A stretch of 44,603 bases of DNA from Paenibacillus fonticola DSM 21315. GTDB taxonomy: Bacteria; Bacillota; Bacilli; Paenibacillales; Paenibacillaceae. Below, one piece after another: positions 34,798 to 44,100 of this stretch. Numbering within the stretch: position 1 is the stretch's first letter; every line of letters begins with the position of its first letter. Both the position numbers and the translations under genes were made by a program. The notes under the pieces were generated by a model that saw only the letters and a list, made by a program, of their open reading frames with translations, had not been told where the DNA came from and ran no database searches. The stretch covers positions 1 to 44,603 of the forward strand of contig NZ_KB907254.1 of the NCBI RefSeq assembly GCF_000381905.1, in the 5' to 3' direction.

Positions 34798-35802
34798 CTA
34801 TTTCAAGCTAATCCGGCGGCGTTCCCGCGCCGATGCCAGTCCTGCCTCCAGGACGCGCATGCCTTGAACAGCATCCTCAGGAGAAAATAGCAGCGGCTGT
34901 ATCTTGAATACGGCTTTGGCCAGATCATCTACCTCCATGGCATAAGGATCCGCCTTGTCATTATGGCCCTCCACCCGGCTCTCGCCGCCAACCGTGACTG
35001 TATAGGAAGCATCCTCATCATCTCCCACGGTAAAAGCATGCGGAATGTCGATGCGGCCCTCGCTGCCCACGATTTCCAGCAGCTGACGATGCTCCGTCCA
35101 CATGCCGCAATCGAAGGTCAGCGCCAGGCCCCGAGGGAATTCTACGATTCCCGCAGCCATCATATCCACGCCATAATGCTTGTCCGAGAACTGCGCATGC
35201 ACGGTAATCGCCTCCGGCTCTTGTCCGAGAATGAAGCGGGCAGCACTGATCGGATAGCAGCCCACATCGTAGAGCGAGCCTCCGCCCCATTCCGGCTGCA
35301 GCCGGATATTGTCCAGATCCTCGGCATTGTTGTAGGTGAATGCGCCACGAATCAGACGCAGTTCGCCCAGTTCTCCACTCGCTATAATTTCCCGGATTCT
35401 ATGCCAGCGCGGATGATGTCTGTACATAAAAGCCTCGGCAAGAACGACGCCATGCTGCTTGGCGACAGCCGCCATTTCTGCAGCTTCCTCGCTCGTAAGC
35501 GCTAACGGCTTCTCACACAGCACATGTTTGCCCGCCTCCATGGCCCGAATCGCCCACTCCTTATGTAAATGATTCGGGAGCGGGATGTATACGGCCTCAA
35601 TCGTCGTATCTTCAATCAGCTCTTCATAGCTGCCATAAGCTGTCGTTATGCCGAATTGTTCGGCTACCGATTTGCTCTTCTCCAAATTCCGGCTCGCGAT
35701 AGCGGCCAGTACTCCGTACTCTGATTTCTGAATTGCCGGCATCACATCTTTGATGGCAATTCCTGCACAACCGAGTATTCCAAATCGAAGCTTCTTTTCC
35801 AT
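34798..35802 (-). CDS. Gfo/Idh/MocA family oxidoreductase (xylose-dehydrogenase/GFOR-like)
   Basis: A 334-residue dehydrogenase. GILGCAGIA (8-16) binds the dinucleotide, and CEKPLAL has the conserved lysine at residue 98. WGGGSLYDVGCYPISAARF is the GFOR/D-xylose dehydrogenase signature with tyrosine in place of the histidine of other members. The final domain is a beta-sheet substrate lid. The ATG is preceded by AAGGGGAA. The third member of this superfamily in the window; no operon partner. Confidence 0.88.
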   Translation of the reverse strand: MEKKLRFGILGCAGIAIKDVMPAIQKSEYGVLAAIASRNLEKSKSVAEQFGITTAYGSYEELIEDTTIEAVYIPLPNHLHKEWAIRAMEAGKHVLCEKPLALTSEEAAEMAAVAKQHGVVLAEAFMYRHHPRWHRIREIIASGELGELRLIRGAFTYNNAEDLDNIRLQPEWGGGSLYDVGCYPISAARFILGQEPEAITVHAQFSDKHYGVDMMAAGIVEFPRGLALTFDCGMWTEHRQLLEIVGSEGRIDIPHAFTVGDDEDASYTVTVGGESRVEGHNDKADPYAMEVDDLAKAVFKIQPLLFSPEDAVQGMRVLEAGLASARERRRISLK

Positions 35803-35975
35803 AATTCCATTCCCCTTTCCTGTAAAGCGTTTATCCTTTCCCTATTGTACAACCGGTCTATATCCAAGTACAACGAGCAACCATGCAAAAAGCTGCCGTC
35901 CCAACATGGGAATCCGCTTATTTGGACATAGTATTAGAAGAAGCATCACCTTGCTGCAAAGGAGGCTAAAGCAAC

Positions 35976-36107
35976 GTGGAAAATTTGCATGAGTTCGTAG
36001 AGAAAGTACATGACAAGCAGGAAAAAGACCGCCGGAATAAGGAGCAGCACGGGAAAGGCAACCCAGCAGGCCAGCTGCCCAAAAAACGGCACGGCACGCA
36101 AAAGTAA
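35976..36107 (+). CDS. Short DUF4023-type protein
   Basis: A 43-residue hydrophilic protein, starting MENLHEFVEKVHDKQEKDRR with GTG 35976 eight bases after AAAGGAGG. Later residues (GKGNPAGQLPKKRHGT) fit the small DUF4023 family I recall from Paenibacillus and Bacillus, which has no known function. It is followed by a hairpin. Too short for common ORF cut-offs, but the near-perfect ribosome binding site and family likeness support it. Confidence 0.75.
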   Translation: MENLHEFVEKVHDKQEKDRRNKEQHGKGNPAGQLPKKRHGTQK

Positions 36108-36125
36108 AGCCGCAGATGAAGCGCA

Positions 36126-36167
36126 AAGGGGCCATTCCCAGCGAATGCTGACGAACGGCCCCTTGTT
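36126..36167 (+). terminator. Hairpin after the DUF4023-type gene
   Basis: AAGGGGCC and GGCCCCTT form a perfect 8-bp stem around a 23-base loop. The following GTTATGCTGTCTGACTTT is a poor T-run, so it may also act from the minus strand. Confidence 0.55.
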
Positions 36168-36332
36168 ATGCTGTCTGACTTTACCATACGATCTGCTGCT
36201 TGTTTTGACGTTGACCTTATTGTTTTACGCTTAGCTGTGATTTGCCGTTTCCCCTTAGCGAACTGAGCTGGGCTGGATATAGTGAGCAATCATTCAATCG
36301 TTCTTGCTGCGGCTACGGGCTGTGCCTAGCCC

Positions 36333-36512
36333 TTATCTCCGCTTCTCCTGGTCAATATACTCGTTAGGAGTATCTCCGCCGTGGATGCTGTGGTTTTTGA
36401 ACTGGCTTAAGCGCCCGTTCCCGCCTTCACCACCGTTTCCGGTTGTCGCATTTTGTCCATTGCTGCTGCCATTGCCCGCCTCAGGATGTCGTTCCTTGTT
36501 GCGATTCGCCAT
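36333..36512 (-). CDS. Short hydrophilic Gly/Asn-rich protein
   Basis: A 59-residue protein starting MANRNKERHPEAGNGSSNGQ, with AAGGAGG 7-8 bases before the ATG. The middle is Gly/Asn-rich (TTGNGGEGGNGR), the end SQFKNHSIHGGDTPNEYIDQ followed by EKRR. No signal peptide, membrane segment or cysteine. I do not recognise a family; small disordered proteins of this kind are common near spore genes. The strong site and clean open frame support it as real. Confidence 0.65.
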   Translation of the reverse strand: MANRNKERHPEAGNGSSNGQNATTGNGGEGGNGRLSQFKNHSIHGGDTPNEYIDQEKRR

Positions 36513-36621
36513 TATAAGAAACCTCCTTATGTGTGCCTAATTAAGTCTTTGGAGCGCTTGTACCGCTAAAGCAACAAACGCTCCTCATTCTTCAGCTAGG
36601 TTACGACATTCGGACGGCTTT

Positions 36622-36806
36622 TATACGAGCTTTACGAGCCTATCGGGCTTATAGAACTTTACAAACTTATACGTGCTTGTACGCGCCTATACGTATTGAC
36701 ACAAGCCTATATGTGCTTGTAACGTACTTGTATGAACTTGTACGAACTTGTATATGCTGGTACGAACTTTTACGAGCCTATACGTTCTTGTACGCGCGTA
36801 TCCCTT
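36622..36806. repeat. 10-11 bp degenerate tandem repeat (TACGAACTTG type)
   Basis: About 17 units of TACGARCTTG/TACGAGCCTA follow each other with period 10-11 (e.g. TACGAGCTT, TATGAACTTG, TACGAACTTG, TACGTTCTTG). Period close to one DNA turn and alternate AT/GC content could bend DNA. It lies between two minus-strand genes, upstream of the 59-residue gene. Confidence 0.85.
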
Positions 36807-36876
36807 CTCGAGATCGCAAGCAAGGCACTGGAAATGGATCATGCACTTTATCGAACAAACCACCGAGTCTGGTCTC

Positions 36877-37605
36877 CTATTCCTTTACCGTCACCTTCAC
36901 TGGAGAATACTCTGCAATGACGGTTTGGCCATGCACCGACACGCTGCCCTCCGGCGTTAAGTCCTTCTCTGTCATAATGCCGAGTGCTATCGTAAATTGA
37001 TTGAACTTAACCGGCACGCCCTGCTCCCGGCGTACTTCATTGCCGTTAACATAGAATACAACCTCATCTGCGGCGCGGTTATACGTAATTTTATACGTGT
37101 TAAACTCTCTCGCCTTAAAGTCCGTATCCTCCTTGAAAATGCAGAAGAATCGCGTCTTATCGCTGGCCGGCACCTCTACCCCAGGGAAGGGAAGCACGGC
37201 GTACACACTGGCATATTTATCGTTCCCGGCGAAAAAGTCCAGCGCTGCTCCTGTCGAAAAATCGAGAAGATTCAAGGATACGTAGCCGTCATACAGATCA
37301 CCGGGGACGGTGTTCTGCGTTCGCGCGCGAATATCGAGCTCAAAGCTGATCTCTCCGTGCTCCGGCACTTTGAATTCTTCAACAGAGTAGTACATGTGCT
37401 TGGCATTATCCAGTATTTGTATACGGTCATGCTGGCGGCTAAGCGGAGCACGCACATACAAAATTCCGTTGCGGACGATGACGACCGCATCCGGTTCCCG
37501 ATACTCCCAGAAGGAACCGTCGGGCAGCGGAAATCCGCCGATTTTCCACACCTGTCCCTCATTCAATATCGTATGAAAATCACCAATCACCCGTTGTTTG
37601 TCCAT
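36877..37605 (-). CDS. Uncharacterised beta-sandwich protein (concanavalin-like, DUF6081-like)
   Basis: A 242-residue cytoplasmic-looking protein starting MDKQRVIGDFHTILNEGQVW. Repeated strand-like segments (GEISFELDIRARTQNTVPGD, FNTYKITYNRAADEVVFYVNGNEV) resemble lectin/glucanase-like jelly rolls; I associate it tentatively with DUF6081. No glycosidase acid pair (ExDxxE) is evident, so a binding or structural role is likelier than hydrolysis. GTG at 37608 directly precedes the ATG at 37605; the ATG is preferred. GAGAG lies upstream. Confidence 0.6.
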   Translation of the reverse strand: MDKQRVIGDFHTILNEGQVWKIGGFPLPDGSFWEYREPDAVVIVRNGILYVRAPLSRQHDRIQILDNAKHMYYSVEEFKVPEHGEISFELDIRARTQNTVPGDLYDGYVSLNLLDFSTGAALDFFAGNDKYASVYAVLPFPGVEVPASDKTRFFCIFKEDTDFKAREFNTYKITYNRAADEVVFYVNGNEVRREQGVPVKFNQFTIALGIMTEKDLTPEGSVSVHGQTVIAEYSPVKVTVKE

Positions 37606-37695
37606 CACTATCGTCTCTCTTTCCTTCGTGTTGTCCCCAATTGGCTGCCCTAAAATTATTGCCTATTGCCTAAAAATATGGAGCTGCTGCCTTTC

Positions 37696-38616
37696 TCAAC
37701 GTAAAAAGCCTTCTATCAAAAGAGCCGCCATCATCACGACACCGCAGCGAATAGATGCCTTAAGCGAAGCGCCCATCAGGGGCAAGTAGGCGGATGGCGC
37801 GTTATGATCCTGCAGCCCGCCATATACCCGGTAAAGCGGAATAGCCGTCAGCAGGGCGACCGAAGCATATATGGGCAGTATGCCCATGGCGACGCAAATC
37901 AATAGAAATGCATAGGCCAAAAACAGCAGCAGCTTCGAGAAGTGAAGCGCCCGCTTTTCTCCCCAAACCACGACCAGCGTATTTTTCCCAGCCTGCTTGT
38001 CCGCCTGCCAATGCAAAAAATGATGGTTGAACAGCAGCAGCGTCGTTAAAAGCCCCACCGGCATCGACAGCAATACAGATGAGAAGCTCAGATCGCCGGT
38101 TTGCACGTAGTAAGAGCCCATAATAGGCAGGATTCCAAAAGACAGTAAAATCGCCAGCTCGCTGAACCCTTTTCCACGATATCCGAACTGTATCGGAGGC
38201 GCTACATAGAAATAAGCGATCAGCCCGCCAAGACCGCCGAAGACAAGAACCGGCCAGCCGCTGTACAAGCTTAGAACTACACCGCAGAGCACGCCCAGCC
38301 CCAGCAAAGACCAGGTCAGCCGTGCAAAGGTCCGCTCCGGCATCACTCCTCCCGCCAGAAAGCCGGAGTTCGTGGAAATCACCTCCGGTGTATTTTGGGC
38401 AGCCATATCCGCCCCGCTCCGATAATCCCATAAGTCATTAATCATATTCGAGAACAGATGAGCCGCTCCCGCACCTACTAATGTAATGACGAACAGAACC
38501 GGATGGAATTCCCCTTTCCACACAAAAGCGCCCAGCGCTCCAAGAAAAACAGGAATAAGCATGACGGGAATGACTTGAAACCGGGATGCCTTTCTGAACA
38601 TCGTCCATTTACTCAC
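37696..38616 (-). CDS. UbiA-family prenyltransferase (MenA-like)
   Basis: A 306-residue polytopic protein with about nine helices. The first Asp-rich motif is NMINDLWDYRSGAD and the second ADKQAGKNTLVV, the two Mg/diphosphate-binding sites of the family. FQVIPVMLIPVFLGA is the usual N-terminal helix. It most resembles 1,4-dihydroxy-2-naphthoate prenyltransferases. GTG 38616 lies behind GGAGGAGCG; alternative starts are a few codons inside. It may prenylate an aromatic acceptor for quinone or another lipid. A second homologue lies 1.2 kb away. Confidence 0.8.
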   Translation of the reverse strand: MSKWTMFRKASRFQVIPVMLIPVFLGALGAFVWKGEFHPVLFVITLVGAGAAHLFSNMINDLWDYRSGADMAAQNTPEVISTNSGFLAGGVMPERTFARLTWSLLGLGVLCGVVLSLYSGWPVLVFGGLGGLIAYFYVAPPIQFGYRGKGFSELAILLSFGILPIMGSYYVQTGDLSFSSVLLSMPVGLLTTLLLFNHHFLHWQADKQAGKNTLVVVWGEKRALHFSKLLLFLAYAFLLICVAMGILPIYASVALLTAIPLYRVYGGLQDHNAPSAYLPLMGASLKASIRCGVVMMAALLIEGFLR

Positions 38617-38828
38617 CCGTCTTCACGCTCCTCCAAAATAATTAAAAAATACTTCATATTGATTATACATGATGTATTCCGCTGCCGCTTAAGGTAAAAT
38701 TTTGACTAGATATGCTAGACCAAAGTCCAGTTATTTTCTTCCCTAGAGACCGAAGATGATGCAAGCTGAATATAGTATGCTGTAAATAATTGAATAATTG
38801 ATTACATAAAATTAAAGGAGACGTCCGC

Positions 38829-39329
38829 ATGAATCGTAAATCCTTACTTGGTCCGCTATTGATCCTGGCGGGTATCTATTTATTTTTTTTCCATAGGGAA
38901 GCCGTGTCCATAGGCGGCCTGTTCGGCAATTTCTGGGCTACCCTGTTCATTATTCCGCTTGGGCTTTTTTTTCACTGGTTATATTTCTCCCTGACAGAGC
39001 GCCGCGGAATCGGCCTGCTCATCCCCGGAGGCATTCTGTTCACGGTTGGTATCATCTGCCAGCTCTCGACGCTGTTCGATGCCTGGGGCTATTTATGGCC
39101 TGGATTCATTCTTGCTCCCGCCGTGGGATTGTTCGAATTTTACTGGTTTGGCAACCGGAACAAATGGCTGCTGATCCCTATTAACATTTTGGGCGTGATG
39201 TCTTTCCTGTTCTTTGCCATCATCCTGTTCGGATCGCTGTACAACCGCATGATTTGGGGTCAGCCCGTCCTCGCAGTGGCATTGATTTGTATCGGTGCCG
39301 GAATTATGTTTGCCCCAAAAAAAAGATAG
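38829..39329 (+). CDS. Small membrane protein, unknown function
   Basis: A 166-residue protein with about five hydrophobic helices (LLGPLLILAGIYLFFF, FWATLFIIPLGLFFHWLYFS, GIGLLIPGGILFTVGIIC, LLIPINILGVMSFLFFAIIL, VLAVALICIGAGIMF) and a basic C-terminus KKR. AAAGGAGACG precedes the ATG. The layout is like LiaI/LiaF-type DUF5668 membrane domains (inference). Convergent with the MenA-like gene. Confidence 0.75.
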   Translation: MNRKSLLGPLLILAGIYLFFFHREAVSIGGLFGNFWATLFIIPLGLFFHWLYFSLTERRGIGLLIPGGILFTVGIICQLSTLFDAWGYLWPGFILAPAVGLFEFYWFGNRNKWLLIPINILGVMSFLFFAIILFGSLYNRMIWGQPVLAVALICIGAGIMFAPKKR

Positions 39330-39835
39330 ACTTCTAACGCCTCATTCCAGACGGGTCCAGCATTAGGACCGCCAACAGCTGGCCAGAGCGGCATGCCTTT
39401 GTTCAGCGTCCGCTTGATCTCGGCGATATTTCCAAGCCGCGGACTGTACGCAGCAGTCAAATTGGCTAGCTCAGCATCTTGTACTGATCAGTTCATGTTA
39501 TGGATTAATCAGCTCGCGTTTTGGACATCGTCCACCAACCTGTCACGGGACGAAAACAACGTAAACATGATATCTAATCTGATCAGCTTTCCGCTGGAAC
39601 AACGAAGCTCCCTCACGGCGCAGAGCAGCGCACGGCCGGCGGACGGCAGTTGCTCATAGGCAGGCCAACCGTTGAGGGATGCCGCTCATCACTCTTCTCT
39701 GCGGCTCTGCCCCGCCGCTTTGTGCCGGGCTGCTCTGCCTCTTTGCCCTGCCGCTCCGCCATGCCGCTCATGCGCCCTGCTCTGGCGCGTCGCTCGGCCA
39801 TGCCGCTCTGCCGAGCGGCTGTGCGAGCAGCTTCG
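39330..39835. other. 506-base convergent gap with a GCCGCTC-rich low-complexity tract
   Basis: No gene is supported; open frames on both strands (e.g. 39393-39659 plus) have no site or recognisable product. From 39678 to 39825 the word GCCGCTY recurs five times (39681, 39714, 39750, 39763, 39802) amid CTCTGCC/GCGCGTC fragments, a degenerate repeat with an uneven 10-12 base rhythm. Confidence 0.6.
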
Positions 39836-40783
39836 CTACAACAACAGGAGCGCCGCGATGCCAAGGGCAGCTATGCGGGCAGCATTCGTCAGCATAAAAT
39901 TTTGCACGGCTAGTCCAAAGGTAAACTGCTTCGTCGGCTGCTCGGCGAAGCGTTTTATATTTTTACGGACAGGGATGAATGTAAGCAGAATCAGCAGCAC
40001 AATGAGCGGATGTACACGAAGTATGCACAGCACGATAAGATCCAAGTAAGCGGCGTAATACAACATTTTAAACAGCGCAATGGCATTTGCTCTTCCGATA
40101 TAAACCGGCAGCGTATACCTCTTATTCTCAATATCATCTTCCATATCGCAAATGTTGTTCGCAAGCATAATGTTAGCGATGCCGATAATCGCCGGGATCG
40201 AAATGAGAAATACCAGGATCACTTCTGCCAGTTGGACCTGCAGCGTAACAGCACCGTCTGCCATGGTCAGCGAAGCGAACTGATCCCCCACATGAATGTA
40301 GGCGGAAATAAATATAATAACAAAGCCCATAAACAGCCCCGAAAAAATCTCCCCCAGCGGCATGCGCGAAATCGGAATCGGCCCAAAGGAATACAAAATT
40401 CCGACTGCAAATGACAAGCCTCCAAGAAGCAACAGCAGCCAGCCGACATGCACAAATAAGACAATTCCCGCACCCACGGCCAAGGCAAGCAGTATGGCGA
40501 TAACAACAAGCACAACCGGCGGCTTAATATTGTACTGTACGATGGCATTATGAATCTCATAGCCGTAGCCGTGCTTTTTGATAGCTTTTCGATAATCATA
40601 GTAATTGTTGATCGCTGTAGTCGCCATATCAAAGCTTAACAAGGAAATGAACATCAGCATAAAATGCAGGGCATTGAGCTGCTGAAATCTGAACAAAGCA
40701 TAAACCGTTCCGAACAAAAAGGGGATCATGCTCGCTGCCTTCGTCTGGATTTCTACCAGTTTCAGAAATTTTTTAAAATCCAT
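39836..40783 (-). CDS. menA: MenA-like 1,4-dihydroxy-2-naphthoate polyprenyltransferase
   Basis: A 315-residue UbiA-fold protein of about nine helices. The N-terminus MDFKKFLKLVEIQTKAASMI and the FDMATTAINNYYDYRKAIK aspartate motif resemble MenA of Listeria and Enterococcus; the second motif is NICDMEDDIENKRYTLPVYI. It would join a polyprenyl chain to the naphthoate ring to form demethylmenaquinone, the electron carrier used by cytochrome bd. ATG 40783 sits behind GAGGGGTGA; the frame extends further upstream without a site. Which of the two homologues is the true MenA is uncertain. Confidence 0.75.
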   Translation of the reverse strand: MDFKKFLKLVEIQTKAASMIPFLFGTVYALFRFQQLNALHFMLMFISLLSFDMATTAINNYYDYRKAIKKHGYGYEIHNAIVQYNIKPPVVLVVIAILLALAVGAGIVLFVHVGWLLLLLGGLSFAVGILYSFGPIPISRMPLGEIFSGLFMGFVIIFISAYIHVGDQFASLTMADGAVTLQVQLAEVILVFLISIPAIIGIANIMLANNICDMEDDIENKRYTLPVYIGRANAIALFKMLYYAAYLDLIVLCILRVHPLIVLLILLTFIPVRKNIKRFAEQPTKQFTFGLAVQNFMLTNAARIAALGIAALLLL

Positions 40784-41018
40784 AGTATCACCCCTCAACG
40801 TCTGTAATCTAATGCTAGCCGAACCTTTAAAATAAAAGTATCTCATTTTTTAAATATTTGCTGTTCCATAAGTCATTGACACGTGCAAGTTGTAATTCTA
40901 TTGTCCTAGTATTCCGAGTGAGGCTCTCGCTGATTTCTCCCCTTAAAAAAAGGGTTTTCTTCTGATCATGACGAAATGTAGGTATAACGGATTATAATTC
41001 CTCCGGGGGAGGATCAAC

Positions 41019-43688
41019 ATGATCACCAAAAGAAGGCGTTTTCATTACACATCAGGTATCATCTTTCTGGCGGGGCTCGCCCTGGCACTCTTCAGTGAAT
41101 ATCATCCCCTGCATCTGATATTTGGGATTTCACTCATATTCACAAATCTGGTACTTTTTCTGTTGACCCGGGTATACGGGATCGGCGCTGGGATAAGCGC
41201 TGCGTTAATCGTCTATACTCTTTCCATTTTTGCTTGGGGCAACCCCTATTTTCAGGGTATTCTTCTTTTAGAGATCATCTTTGTGAGCCTGTCATTGCGC
41301 TGGAAAAAACGAATCAGGACCGTGGTCGGCGCGGATTTTGCTTTCTGGGTTACCCTCGGTACCCCTCTCTTCCTCCTCCTATACTATGCATCCTATCAAA
41401 TTTTATCGATAGAGGCCTGGTTATTGGCGGTTATTTACATATCGAACGGATTGTTCAACGTCTTGATGGCTGACGTAATCTGGGAACATCTTCCGAGGCG
41501 TTTTTTTCAGACTGGGGTAGCCGCTCCTGAACAGCCGATTTATTTAAGCAAATTGCTGTATTATATTATTTTTTTGGCTATTTCCTTGCCATTTCTGTTC
41601 TATCTTGTCATTAACAGCAGGAATACATATGATGCTGTACGCTACAATTCCTTACAGGTTGCCTTAACGACGTCGAACAGCATTTCCAATGAAATCGACC
41701 GCTGGTCCCCTTACGATATTCGGAGCCTGGGGCGTTTGGGGAGAAACCAGGTTGAGGGATTGCAGCAAATCGTGAAGCATTTTGCCGCTGACGATCTGTA
41801 TCACATCATCATTTTCGATCCAAAGACACAGCAGATTGTCGCAGACAGCCAGAACGTTTTCTCCGACCGCTCTATGGAGAAGTTCCTGCTCCCTCAAGCC
41901 GATCCAATCCAATCGGATGATTTCACCCTCCATTTACAGCAGCAGCAGCCCAGGCTGCTGCCGAATCAGGAGTGGCAAGAGGCCAGTTATATTTACGGGA
42001 CAACACTGAAGCGCGCGCCGCTGACTTTATATATGAGGGTGCCTTTGCTGCAGTACCAGGAGAAAATCTACGGCCAATATTTAACACAGTTCAGCTGTTT
42101 GCTCCTGTTCACCATTTGTGCGGCAATGGCCGGCAAGTGGTTCACGCGGCGGCTGGTTCGCGGGCTGTCCGAGCTCGCGGAAGTGACAACAGGCTTGCCA
42201 GGCAAAGTATACAGCCTACATAATTTAGACTGGCCGGAGAGCCGCATCCAGGAGATTCGCTCACTGACACTGAATTTCCGGCAAATGACCAATAAGCTGC
42301 TACATATATTTCAGGAATCGCTTAAGAGCAACCAGTTGCTTCAGGAGCAAACGATGCAGCTGCAGCAATCGGAGAAGAAGCTGCAGGAGCTAGCCTATTA
42401 TGACGGCCTGACCGGGCTGCCCAACCGGCTCCATTTTACGGAATATATCGGCTCACTGGGCATGCACTATGGACCGGAGCATCCCTTTGCCGTCATGTTT
42501 GCGGATTTGAACCGCTTCAAGCAAGTGAACGATACATTGGGGCATGAGATGGGTGATATTTTATTGCAGCAGGTCGCCTCCCGCTTTTCCCTGCTTGTCA
42601 CCGATCAGCTCCGGGTATTCAGGCTCAGCGGGGACGAGTTCGTCTTTGTCTATCACTACAATGACACAACATCGGTACAGCAGGCCGCCCAGGCGATTTG
42701 CGATGCCTTGAATGAACCGGTCCGTATCCATGACGTCGTATTGTACGTCTCCGTCAGTATCGGAATCAGTATATATCCATATGATGGAGACAACCTTGAT
42801 TTGATTATGAGAAATGCAGATATCGCTATGTATGCCGCTAAAGAGCAAGGGGACAGCATTTATCATTTCTATGACCAGATCATTGAAAATCAGCGTTCGG
42901 AAAATATGAAGCTGGAGAACAGCCTGCGCAATGCCTTGTTATCAGGACAATTCTCCCTTAACTACCAGCCTAAAATCGATGCGTTGACGGGGCGCATCTG
43001 CGGAGCGGAAGCGTTGATCCGCTGGCTTCATCCCGAATACGGTTCAGTGCCTCCCGACAAGTTCATCCCGCTCGCCGAGACGTCCGGAATTATCCTGGAT
43101 ATTGACGAATGGGTCGTTACAGAAGCGTGCCGGCAAAATAAAGCCTGGCAGGAGCAGGGGCTGCCGCGTTTTCCAATCGCCATTAATCTCTCTGCAAGGC
43201 ACTTTTATCAAGGCAATTTGCTCGGGATGATCTCCCGCGTGCTGAAGAAGACAGAACTTGCTCCAGAGGACTTAATTCTTGAAATTACGGAAGGCTCGCT
43301 AATCAAAAGCGCAGAATATGTTATTAAGGTGATGTCCGATTTGCGCGCCATGGGGATTACCATCTCATTGGACGATTTTGGTACCGGCTACTCTTCACTT
43401 AGTCAGCTCCAGCGCTTACCCATTCATGAGATGAAGCTGGATCGTTCCTTCATTCAAGGACTGGCCCATGACTCCAAAAAATCTGCCATCGTCCGTGCAG
43501 TGATCGAGCTTGGGCATCATATGGAGCTGGACATCGTAGCGGAAGGCATCGAGTCGGAGGAAGAGCTTCATTACTTGCGGAACCTGAAATGCGACCAATT
43601 TCAGGGCTATCTGTTCAGCCGGCCGCTGCCCAACGATGAGTTTATCCATTTCATCAGGGATTGGAACGACAATAAGATGAACTTTTGA
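41019..43688 (+). CDS. Membrane-bound GGDEF-EAL cyclic-di-GMP protein
   Basis: An 889-residue protein. The N-terminus has about five helices (20-170) then a helix at about 185-205, an extracytoplasmic region to about 355, and a helix at about 360-380. The GGDEF domain (about 455-620) carries SGDEF (537-541) in place of GGDEF and lacks an RxxD inhibitory site before it. The EAL domain has EAL at 664-666, NLSARHF, EITEGSL, DDFGTGYSS and the later ExE pair, so the phosphodiesterase site looks complete. Probably a sensor breaking c-di-GMP, with possible cyclase activity. RBS GGGGGAGG. Confidence 0.92.
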   Translation: MITKRRRFHYTSGIIFLAGLALALFSEYHPLHLIFGISLIFTNLVLFLLTRVYGIGAGISAALIVYTLSIFAWGNPYFQGILLLEIIFVSLSLRWKKRIRTVVGADFAFWVTLGTPLFLLLYYASYQILSIEAWLLAVIYISNGLFNVLMADVIWEHLPRRFFQTGVAAPEQPIYLSKLLYYIIFLAISLPFLFYLVINSRNTYDAVRYNSLQVALTTSNSISNEIDRWSPYDIRSLGRLGRNQVEGLQQIVKHFAADDLYHIIIFDPKTQQIVADSQNVFSDRSMEKFLLPQADPIQSDDFTLHLQQQQPRLLPNQEWQEASYIYGTTLKRAPLTLYMRVPLLQYQEKIYGQYLTQFSCLLLFTICAAMAGKWFTRRLVRGLSELAEVTTGLPGKVYSLHNLDWPESRIQEIRSLTLNFRQMTNKLLHIFQESLKSNQLLQEQTMQLQQSEKKLQELAYYDGLTGLPNRLHFTEYIGSLGMHYGPEHPFAVMFADLNRFKQVNDTLGHEMGDILLQQVASRFSLLVTDQLRVFRLSGDEFVFVYHYNDTTSVQQAAQAICDALNEPVRIHDVVLYVSVSIGISIYPYDGDNLDLIMRNADIAMYAAKEQGDSIYHFYDQIIENQRSENMKLENSLRNALLSGQFSLNYQPKIDALTGRICGAEALIRWLHPEYGSVPPDKFIPLAETSGIILDIDEWVVTEACRQNKAWQEQGLPRFPIAINLSARHFYQGNLLGMISRVLKKTELAPEDLILEITEGSLIKSAEYVIKVMSDLRAMGITISLDDFGTGYSSLSQLQRLPIHEMKLDRSFIQGLAHDSKKSAIVRAVIELGHHMELDIVAEGIESEEELHYLRNLKCDQFQGYLFSRPLPNDEFIHFIRDWNDNKMNF

Positions 43689-43699
43689 CTAGCGTTTGC

Positions 43700-43728
43700 A
43701 GCCTCGCCGCGTTGGCGGGGCTCTTTTT
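43700..43728 (+). terminator. Terminator of the GGDEF-EAL gene
   Basis: AGCCTCGCC and GGCGGGGCT form a GC-rich stem around GCGTT, followed by CTTTTTC, 12 bases after the stop codon. Confidence 0.85.
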
Positions 43729-44100
43729 CATCCGGTTTTGTAAGGAAAACGTCTATCGTATTGACGTATTTTCTGGAAAGACAGACCGCGATTAGCGGTA
43801 GTTCTTCTGATATGAACGAGATCTTTCAAATGCGTCTTTTGAGGTCTCCCGTTTTTCTTGCGATGATGCAATCTTTCAACTCCGTTAAAAACTTATAACT
43901 CTACTTTCGCGGCTTGAAATCTGCAAATAAGTTCTAATGTAACCGGGCAGAGCTGGGATCGGTTGTTGGAATTGACGATGTAAGCATGCTGAATGCTTAT
44001 TACCTGCTCTTGGCTCATCCGATCGAGCAGTTGCTGCTTAGCAGCGCCTAGGCCGGCGTCGGGGGTGGTGGGGATAGATGAAAAATCGTACAGAAGCACT
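43729..44100. other. Intergenic region before the terminal repeat array
   Basis: No gene is clearly supported. On the minus strand the frame ending at 43893 carries a plausible stretch (KQQLLDRMSQEQVISIQHAY, then IVNSNNRSQLCPVTLELICR) of about 55 residues with no ribosome binding site; its upstream part is repeat-derived. It could be a gene remnant or a small protein not recognised here. Confidence 0.3.

Noticed and set aside
43893..44030. Minus-strand small protein ending RFQAAKVEL
   Set aside because: Composition is protein-like but there is no start with a site and the upstream part is repeat sequence; left as unresolved.
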